A DNA stretch of 5,070 nucleotides, from the NCBI GenBank assembly GCA_030642185.1, contig DAOWOG010000140.1, positions 1-5,070 on the forward strand. Direction: 5' to 3'. The notes under the pieces were generated by a model, which was not told the origin of the DNA, ran no database searches, and saw nothing but the letters and a program-made list of their open reading frames with translations. Positions 1 through 5,070 of the stretch are shown here, one piece after another. The position numbers were made by a program, and so were the translations under genes. Source of the DNA: Helicobacteraceae bacterium (GTDB taxonomy: Bacteria; Campylobacterota; Campylobacteria; Campylobacterales; Sulfurimonadaceae). Numbering within the stretch: the first letter of the stretch is position 1; each line of letters begins with the position of its first letter.

Positions 1-1439
1 GGGATAATCCCAATGTCTTTGTTATCTGTACGCTTAAGCATAGTGACAACACTATCTCCCGTCGTCAAGAGGTAGGTCGAGGTATGCGTATCTCTGTTAA
101 CAAGCATGGTGATCGTATGGATGATCCTGCAACAGTACATGATATTAACGTGCTTACTGTTGTTGCCAATGAGAGCTACAAGGACTTTGTATCTGGATTA
201 CAGAAAGACATTAGTGAATCACTCTCTGCACGTCCAAGAGTAGCAGATGTCAAATACTTTACAGGCAAGGTACTTCAAACCGAAACTGGTACGGTAAAAG
301 TAACAGAAGATATGGCTGAAGGTATAGAGTTTTACCTTATTCAAAATGGCTATGTGGATAGAAAGAAAAACATTACTGACAAGTATCATGAAGCCAAGAA
401 AGAAGAAACACTTGCAGCACTTCCTGAAGATTTGAAACCACATGCAGAGGAGATCGTGAAACTGATTGACTCTGTCTTTAGTGATGCACAGATGATAGAA
501 ATCGCTGATGACCGTAAAGCCAAAGTCAATCCTCTCAATGAAAACTTCAAGAAACCGGAATTTCAGGCACTATGGGAAAAGATCAACCGTAAAGCCATCT
601 ACACCGTACACTTTGACAGCAATGAACTCATCGACAATTGTATCAATGCCTTAAACAAAGAGTTGCAAGTGAAAGCATTGACATACACTGTTGTTAGAGG
701 AGAGCAGAAAGATAGTACCAGTTATGATGATATTACAAGCGGTGACGGTTTTGCAGTTCAAGAGCATGATAGTACACAAGAGTATGGTAAGACACAGAGT
801 ATCCGTTCGTCAGTAAAATATGATCTCATCGGAAAGATAGCTACGGATACAAAGCTTACTAGAAATACAGTCGGGACTATACTCAAAGGCATTCATGAGG
901 GTACATTTAACCAGTACAAGACCAACCCTGAAGACTTCATCCAGAACGCCACCCGTTTGATCAATGAGCAAAAGGCAACAACCGTTATAGAGCATCTTGC
1001 CTATGATCCTATAAATGATCATCATAACAGTGACATCTTCACTCAAGAAAAACCGAGAGAGAGTTTTGACAAAGCCATGAAGGTAGATCGCCATATCTAC
1101 GACTATGTCTTCACCGACTCTAAAATAGAAAAAGAGTTCGCAACAAAACTAGACACTGCCACAGAAGTAGTAGTCTACGCCAAACTCCCAAACAGCTTCT
1201 TCATCCCTACTCCGGTAGGGCATTACAACCCGGACTGGGCGATAGCCTTTGAGGAGAACTCAGTAAAACATGTTTACTTCATAGCTGAAACAAAAGGATC
1301 AATGTCATCAATGGATCTGCGAAAAGTTGAAGAGGTGAAAATAGAGTGTGCCCGTAAGTTTTTTGCAAAGATCACTTCGGATCAGGTGAAGTATGATGTT
1401 GTGAATAGTTATGAGAAGCTTTTGGGACTGGTGAAATAA
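1..1439 (+). CDS. Type III restriction enzyme, Res subunit (C-terminal half, 5' end outside window)
   Basis: Restriction subunit of a type III restriction-modification system. With a Mod methyltransferase it uses ATP-driven helicase/translocase action and cleaves unmethylated DNA. The frame is open from base 3 (the leading GG would complete a Trp codon), so the Met at 84 is internal and the gene is cut by the window edge. About 478 residues are visible, roughly half the usual 900-1000. Numbering from base 3, residues 1-11 (DNPNVFVICTL) are SF2 helicase motif V and residues 22-29 (QEVGRGMR) are motif VI with its arginine fingers. After a long, less recognisable region comes a PD-(D/E)xK nuclease: P410-D411, then E429-T-K431. 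Both motifs are intact and I see no frameshift, so the visible part looks functional. The partner mod gene is expected upstream, as is usual in this family, but is not visible. The gene stops 5 bases before cca. A solitary helicase-nuclease is less likely given the domain order. Confidence 0.9.
   Translation, partial: DNPNVFVICTLKHSDNTISRRQEVGRGMRISVNKHGDRMDDPATVHDINVLTVVANESYKDFVSGLQKDISESLSARPRVADVKYFTGKVLQTETGTVKVTEDMAEGIEFYLIQNGYVDRKKNITDKYHEAKKEETLAALPEDLKPHAEEIVKLIDSVFSDAQMIEIADDRKAKVNPLNENFKKPEFQALWEKINRKAIYTVHFDSNELIDNCINALNKELQVKALTYTVVRGEQKDSTSYDDITSGDGFAVQEHDSTQEYGKTQSIRSSVKYDLIGKIATDTKLTRNTVGTILKGIHEGTFNQYKTNPEDFIQNATRLINEQKATTVIEHLAYDPINDHHNSDIFTQEKPRESFDKAMKVDRHIYDYVFTDSKIEKEFATKLDTATEVVVYAKLPNSFFIPTPVGHYNPDWAIAFEENSVKHVYFIAETKGSMSSMDLRKVEEVKIECARKFFAKITSDQVKYDVVNSYEKLLGLVK
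1430..1434 (+). promoter_or_regulatory. Weak ribosome binding site of cca, inside the end of res
   Basis: GGTGA lies 10 bases before the ATG at 1445 and within the last codons of the restriction gene. It is a poor Shine-Dalgarno match at a slightly long spacing, but it is the only candidate and favours the first ATG over the one at 1454. Its position suggests that cca initiation may be helped by ribosomes terminating at the res stop codon (1437-1439). Confidence 0.35.
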
Positions 1440-1444
1440 TATCT

Positions 1445-2851
1445 ATGACACCTATGATAACCATACCAAATGAACTCACTCCAATCATCAAGGTTCTCCT
1501 TGATAACAACGTCCGTCCGATCATTGTCGGCGGGTTTGTGCGTGATGCCCTTTTACAGATACCTTCTAAAGATATTGATATCGAAATGTACGGTATTGAC
1601 ACCTTGGAACAACTTAAAACCCTATTAGTGCCTTTTGGAAACGTCAATGAAGTCGGTAAAAGTTTTGGTGTACTCAAACTTGCACTCAATGGACTTGACA
1701 TCGATTTTTCGCTTCCGCGTACCGAAATCAAAACAGCTGCCGGCCACAAAGGCTTTGATGTCAAAACACACACTGATATTGCTTTTAAAGAAGCGTCTCT
1801 GCGGCGGGATTTTACTATCAATGCCATGGGCTTTGATATTGGGTCTCTTCGCCTGCTTGATCCTTACAATGGACAGGATGATCTTAAAAACCGGACATTG
1901 CGCTGCGTCAATCCAGAGACCTTTATAGAAGATCCTCTCAGGGTTTTGCGTGCCGTTCAGTTTGCGGCACGTTATGAGTTGACAATGGATGATCAACTCA
2001 TACAGCTTTGCAAAAAGATGGTTGCACAAAAAGCGATAGACCAACTGCCTAAAGAGCGCATTTTTGAGGAGATCAAAAAGCTGCTGTTAAAAGCCGCTCA
2101 TCCCTCGATAGGTTTCGAACTGATGGCAAAAATCGGCTTGCTGGACTATTTTCCCGAACTCAAAGCACTTCAGGGTGTCAAACAGGAACCCTCCTATCAT
2201 CCCGAAGGCGATGTATGGATACATACCCTGCTCTGCCTCGATGCCATGGCATCACTGCGCAGCGGCAATGAGCGAGACAATCTTATCCTTATGCTCGGTA
2301 TCTTATGCCATGATCTCGGCAAACCCGCTACCACCAAAATGATGGACGGACGCATACGTGCCATCGGCCATGAAACGGCGGGATTAGAGCCGACACAAAC
2401 ACTCTTAACACGCCTGAGTGATGAACAGCGTTTGATCGATGCGGTTTTACCGTTAGTACAGCATCATCTCAAACCCCTGCAGTTTTATAAACAAAAAGCA
2501 AAGTCTTCCGCCGTACGAAGGCTCGCTGCACAGGTCAATCTCGATAAGCTTATTTTGATCGCCAAGGCTGATTTTCTCGGACGTACAACTGATGAAGCCC
2601 AGGAAGGATTTTTTCCTGCAGGAGAGTGGCTCAAGGAAAAAGCCGATGGACTCAATGTACTGACACACGCACCCAAAGCATTACTGCAGGGTCGCGACCT
2701 CATCAAACTGGGACTAACACCATCCAAACAGTTCAAAACAATTTTACAAACGGCCTTTGAAGCACAGTTAGAAGGTATCTATCAAAACAGTGAGGAAGCA
2801 CAACTATGGCTGCATAACTATCTTGAACGTTCAGACTTCGGAAAGTCATAG
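1445..2851 (+). CDS. cca: CCA tRNA nucleotidyltransferase with C-terminal HD domain
   Basis: Class II nucleotidyltransferase that builds or repairs the 3' CCA end of tRNAs in the cytoplasm from CTP and ATP without a nucleic acid template. The 468-residue protein shows the family order: GGFVRD at 29-34, catalytic DxD at D43/D45, a further acidic strand DIDF at 85-88 followed by LPRTE (90-94), RRDFTINAM at 120-128, and the nucleotide-recognition segment EDPLRVLR at 162-169. An HD phosphohydrolase domain follows (H260, H289-D290, H309, H340/H341). In E. coli Cca such a domain gives phosphatase and cyclic phosphodiesterase activities. The protein is longer than E. coli Cca (about 412). Sequence alone does not exclude a CC-adding or A-adding specialist, or a poly(A) polymerase. 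I chose the ATG at 1445 because GGTGA (1430-1434) lies 10 bases upstream; Met4 has no such site. Its last 34 bases overlap convergent sixA. Confidence 0.94.
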   Translation: MTPMITIPNELTPIIKVLLDNNVRPIIVGGFVRDALLQIPSKDIDIEMYGIDTLEQLKTLLVPFGNVNEVGKSFGVLKLALNGLDIDFSLPRTEIKTAAGHKGFDVKTHTDIAFKEASLRRDFTINAMGFDIGSLRLLDPYNGQDDLKNRTLRCVNPETFIEDPLRVLRAVQFAARYELTMDDQLIQLCKKMVAQKAIDQLPKERIFEEIKKLLLKAAHPSIGFELMAKIGLLDYFPELKALQGVKQEPSYHPEGDVWIHTLLCLDAMASLRSGNERDNLILMLGILCHDLGKPATTKMMDGRIRAIGHETAGLEPTQTLLTRLSDEQRLIDAVLPLVQHHLKPLQFYKQKAKSSAVRRLAAQVNLDKLILIAKADFLGRTTDEAQEGFFPAGEWLKEKADGLNVLTHAPKALLQGRDLIKLGLTPSKQFKTILQTAFEAQLEGIYQNSEEAQLWLHNYLERSDFGKS

Positions 2852-2867
2852 TCCAGAACTTTGCAGC
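2809..2867. repeat. Imperfect nested inverted repeat across the cca/sixA overlap
   Basis: Three arm pairs are nested around one centre: GCTGCA (2809-2814) with TGCAGC (2862-2867), ACTAT (2817-2821) with ATAGT (2848-2852), and GACTT (2834-2838) with AAGTC (2843-2847) around a CGGA loop. A perfect 8-bp palindrome, GAACGTTC (2825-2832), lies in the unpaired left part. The structure sits where the two convergent genes end, so it could slow or end transcription from both sides. Neither strand has a T-tract after it, so it is not a standard intrinsic terminator. It is also constrained by coding on both strands and may be fortuitous. Confidence 0.3.
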
Positions 2868-3309
2868 TCCCCTGCCCTATCTCTTTCCATTTTCCTTTAA
2901 ACTCAAGTAAAACATAAGCAGCCGTAGGTATAAGGAAATCCTGTGATGCAAGATACTCTATAATCTCTTCTGTTCCCGGATTATGACTGACGATCATCAC
3001 ATCCTCTACTGCTTCATCAAGTGAAGTCAAAACGTTCATATAACCATTATCATCTGCCATGTAAAGTTCCGATTCTTTGATGAGATCACCGGTAAAACCC
3101 ATGGCATCTGCGACACTTTCAGCAGTCGTTACCGCCCGCACAGCCGTTGAGCTGATGATCATATCAAGCCCGTAACCTTTGGCTTTAAGCCGTTTTCCCA
3201 TTTCAGGAGCATTAAGCTTACCGCGTTTATTTAACGGTCGCGCTTCATCGCTTAGTCCACTCTCTTTCCAGGAAGATTTTGCATGTCTTAGAAATATTAT
3301 GGTTTTCAT
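2818..3309 (-). CDS. sixA: SixA-type phosphohistidine phosphatase (histidine phosphatase superfamily)
   Basis: Small cytosolic phosphatase of the histidine phosphatase (phosphoglycerate mutase-like) superfamily. E. coli SixA removes phosphate from phosphohistidine on signalling or phosphotransfer proteins; the substrate here is unknown. The 163 residues match the family length (E. coli SixA is about 161). The signature LRHAKSSW (7-14) gives R8 and the phospho-accepting H9, with Ala after His as in SixA rather than the Gly of classic RHG enzymes. LNKRG (26-30), the second arginine in SSTAVRAVTTAE (R58), E81, and the second catalytic histidine in VSHNPG (H109) complete the pocket. There is no signal peptide or membrane segment. 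The ATG start overlaps the TGA of the upstream SEC-C gene by 4 bases, and AAAAGG lies only 2 bases before it, so initiation is probably coupled to translation of the upstream gene. The TAG stop lies inside the end of convergent cca. Confidence 0.9.
   Translation of the reverse strand: MKTIIFLRHAKSSWKESGLSDEARPLNKRGKLNAPEMGKRLKAKGYGLDMIISSTAVRAVTTAESVADAMGFTGDLIKESELYMADDNGYMNVLTSLDEAVEDVMIVSHNPGTEEIIEYLASQDFLIPTAAYVLLEFKGKWKEIGQGSCKVLDYDFPKSERSR
3306..3309 (-). promoter_or_regulatory. ATGA stop/start overlap coupling the SEC-C gene to sixA
   Basis: Read on the - strand, ATGA holds both the ATG of sixA and the TGA of the upstream gene. The nearest purine-rich sites are AGAGG (3323-3327, 13 bases away) and AAAAGG (3312-3317, 2 bases away), and neither is well spaced. 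Reinitiation by the terminating ribosome is the likeliest way sixA is translated. This junction also rules out a separate sixA promoter between the two genes. Confidence 0.75.
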
Positions 3310-5070
3310 AGCCTTTTATTAACCTCTTTTACACTGAAAGCTTCAGGATCAAATGAGCTGTCTATATAGAAATCATCCAATGTCTGCCTGTCATTTTCTT
3401 TATGTGCTCTAATGATCTCATTGTATGCCCAGATACCGCCTATGTCCTCCATTGGACCACGGCCTTTGCCTTTGATGCATTTCGGATAATATTCATCTTC
3501 ATCTTTTTCAAGAATTGCTTCAAGTGTGATCTCATGTTCCCAGTTATCACCAAAATCATACACATAGCTGATCTTGTCTCCAACCTTTTTCAAATCTTCG
3601 CCGACAATATATCTACTGACATCAAAACTCTCTGATTCAAAAAGATCATCTTCAAACTCCACATCCATATATGTTCTATTTTTTGCAACAAACTCATAAA
3701 GATGCGCTTCCTGCCACTCAAATAGATTTTGAATAATAAGATGAAGACTCTCATAAGTCATATCATCTTCGATCAAAACTCTTCGCCAGATTGGAGGTTT
3801 GGAATTTTTTATCAGTACCTTTAGCTGGTAAATTTTTGTTGTACTATCCTGTTTTGGCAGTGATAGACTCATGCTGCTTTTTTGCCTTAAAGCGACATAC
3901 TCTTTTATATATGTATCGAGCATATTTTTACCAAAATCCATACCCATATGTCCCAATACACCATCATAGATGATCCTACCTTTATATGGCAGCAGCAGCA
4001 TAACAAGTGCAGTATTTTTCTGGGAAAGGTTATATAGGCTGTCATACAGATCGTGAACATAAAAGTACCGCTCACCACGAACATCCCAGACAATGGCACC
4101 GAAAGGGGCATCCTCATAGATAAAAAAGTCTTCTCTGAAAAGTCTCTGCTTTTTCCATACTTTAAGTATGTCGATATTTGACCTGCTTACTTTTGTCTCA
4201 TCCATAAACGTATCGACTATCCTGTCAAAGTTAGTCAACAAAAAATTTCTGACATCCAAATAGTAGTTATTTTTAAGGGCATACTCTGTTAACGCGTATT
4301 TCTCATCGTCATCTTTAAAATAGAGTTTTTCAAATTTCTCTCCCCTTTTCTCACTTAACATCTTGCCGGCAAAATGGATCAACCTCGACCACAAAGAGTA
4401 AAAATCGCTGATCTCTTTTTTAGAAAGCGGCAGCTCAGTTGCTATTGGCGGAGTCAGTACCTCAAGCGGATCTTTTTTTTCAACTTTTTTATTTAGACAG
4501 CACTTTTTGTATTTTTTACCGCTTCCACACGGGCATGGATCGTTTCGCCCCACATTGCCGAAACCCATTTGCATATCCGACGCTATCTCTTCTTGCAGGT
4601 TGCGAGGAACAAAAGACTTATTACTCTGTACCTTCTCCAGTTCCTCTTTTCTAAGCACATTAAGCATCGATACAAAAGAGGTTATCATTATGAAGTTGGC
4701 CCGCATAGTCTCCAAATCATCACTATCGACCTCATGCTCTTTCATCGCATTGGAGATACTCATCAAAACAACCATTTGAAACGCACTCTCTTTTGTTCCA
4801 AAGATAGTTTCCAGATAGTCTACAAATTCATTGGTATTACTTATACTTTCATTGCTTATATCATAAACTTTAATTGTCTTTGCCAAAACACGATCTATTA
4901 TTTCATGGACTGTTTTATAGCTCTTCGATCTCTTTTCAGCATCGTACAGAGCTTCAAACAGCAGCTCTACCTCTTTGTCAAACAGATTGTTGTCGCTGAT
5001 CTCTTCAAATGCATGTATAAACCCCACAGCACTGTTACTGAAGTCATTATAATTTTGCAAAAAACCGGAC
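3306..5070 (-). CDS. SEC-C zinc motif / plasmid pRiA4b ORF-3-like fusion protein, 5' end probably outside window
   Basis: Protein of unknown function with two recognisable modules. Counting from the TTG at 5060 it has 584 residues. Residues 1-150 are mostly helical and unassigned. A SEC-C zinc-binding motif follows at 171-188 (C176, C178, C187, C188 in CxCx8CC), the module found at the SecA C-terminus and on many unrelated proteins. Residues 210-395 are a mixed central region I do not recognise, with IVWDVRGE near 323 and YKGRIIYDG near 359. Residues 409-575 match the pRiA4b ORF-3 family: PPIWRRV (422-428), YDFGDNWEHEI (501-511), and a YPKC...PMEDIGG block (525-542). The frame stays open to the window edge, TTG is a rare start, and no ribosome binding site precedes it, so the true start probably lies beyond 5070. 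There is no signal peptide or membrane segment. It is co-transcribed with sixA downstream. The domain assignments are firm; the function is not known. Confidence 0.85.
   Translation of the reverse strand, partial: SGFLQNYNDFSNSAVGFIHAFEEISDNNLFDKEVELLFEALYDAEKRSKSYKTVHEIIDRVLAKTIKVYDISNESISNTNEFVDYLETIFGTKESAFQMVVLMSISNAMKEHEVDSDDLETMRANFIMITSFVSMLNVLRKEELEKVQSNKSFVPRNLQEEIASDMQMGFGNVGRNDPCPCGSGKKYKKCCLNKKVEKKDPLEVLTPPIATELPLSKKEISDFYSLWSRLIHFAGKMLSEKRGEKFEKLYFKDDDEKYALTEYALKNNYYLDVRNFLLTNFDRIVDTFMDETKVSRSNIDILKVWKKQRLFREDFFIYEDAPFGAIVWDVRGERYFYVHDLYDSLYNLSQKNTALVMLLLPYKGRIIYDGVLGHMGMDFGKNMLDTYIKEYVALRQKSSMSLSLPKQDSTTKIYQLKVLIKNSKPPIWRRVLIEDDMTYESLHLIIQNLFEWQEAHLYEFVAKNRTYMDVEFEDDLFESESFDVSRYIVGEDLKKVGDKISYVYDFGDNWEHEITLEAILEKDEDEYYPKCIKGKGRGPMEDIGGIWAYNEIIRAHKENDRQTLDDFYIDSSFDPEAFSVKEVNKRL

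Noticed and set aside
678..706. TTGACA at 678-683 as a -35 promoter element inside res
   Set aside because: No -10-like hexamer lies at 16-18 bases downstream; the sequence there is purine-rich coding sequence.
84..1439. Treating the ATG at 84 as the start of a 451-residue gene
   Set aside because: The frame is open to base 3, and the residues before this Met are helicase motif V and the start of motif VI, so the Met is internal and the gene is truncated by the window.
1392..1442. TATGAT (1392-1397) or TAATAT (1437-1442) as a -10 box for a cca promoter
   Set aside because: The nearest -35-like sequence for the first (TTGCAA, 1363-1368) is 23 bases away, and the second has no -35 match at suitable spacing.
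1372..2044. Long reading frames on the - strand opposite cca (1372-1827 and 1625-2044), and a + frame at 1635-1928
   Set aside because: They lie wholly or mostly over strongly conserved cca motifs, have no recognisable domain, and are shadows of the real frame.
2485..2736. - strand frames over the cca C-terminal region (2453-2668, 2485-2736)
   Set aside because: No domain, no ribosome binding site, and cysteine/serine-rich low-quality translations typical of antisense shadows.
3402..4779. + strand frames opposite the SEC-C gene (3402-3635, 3791-3973, 4439-4654, 4507-4779)
   Set aside because: Phe/Ile/Leu-rich shadow translations of a frame that carries clear SEC-C and pRiA4b motifs; no independent start signals.
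1..5070. CRISPR array, tRNA/rRNA gene, insertion-sequence ends or attachment-site repeats
   Set aside because: I read for spaced direct repeats, cloverleaf arms and terminal inverted repeats and saw none. The window is coding nearly end to end.

Overview
The window looks like ordinary bacterial chromosome with an accessory element at its left edge. It is densely coding, moderately AT-rich, and has almost no intergenic sequence. The protein sequences fit a Gram-negative proteobacterial-type genome. A Campylobacterota lineage (Sulfurimonas/Sulfurovum-like) is my best guess, but it rests on general sequence feel and not on a marker gene.

Layout. On the + strand, positions 1-1439 hold the C-terminal half of a type III restriction enzyme (Res). 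It begins inside helicase motif V, keeps motif VI, and ends with a PD-(D/E)xK nuclease. Five bases later, at 1445-2851, comes a complete tRNA nucleotidyltransferase (cca) with a C-terminal HD domain. On the - strand, transcribed toward cca, are a SEC-C/pRiA4b-ORF3 fusion protein (3306-5070, 5' end probably outside the window) and a SixA-type histidine phosphatase (2818-3309). These two overlap by 4 bases (ATGA). sixA and cca converge and overlap tail to tail by 34 bp, and an imperfect nested inverted repeat covers that overlap.

How the genes relate. The two - strand genes are almost certainly one transcription unit with coupled translation. The two + strand genes are close enough to be co-transcribed, which would place a housekeeping tRNA-maturation gene downstream of a restriction operon. 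No functional link between the strands is evident. Every long reading frame on the opposite strands is a shadow of these four genes. I found no tRNA, rRNA, CRISPR array, insertion sequence or convincing promoter, and no intergenic stretch longer than 5 bases.

Novelty. I see no clear new system. The least-characterised object is the SEC-C/pRiA4b fusion coupled to sixA, with about 150 N-terminal and 200 central residues that I cannot assign. An in-frame A8 run just after its zinc motif is a weaker curiosity.
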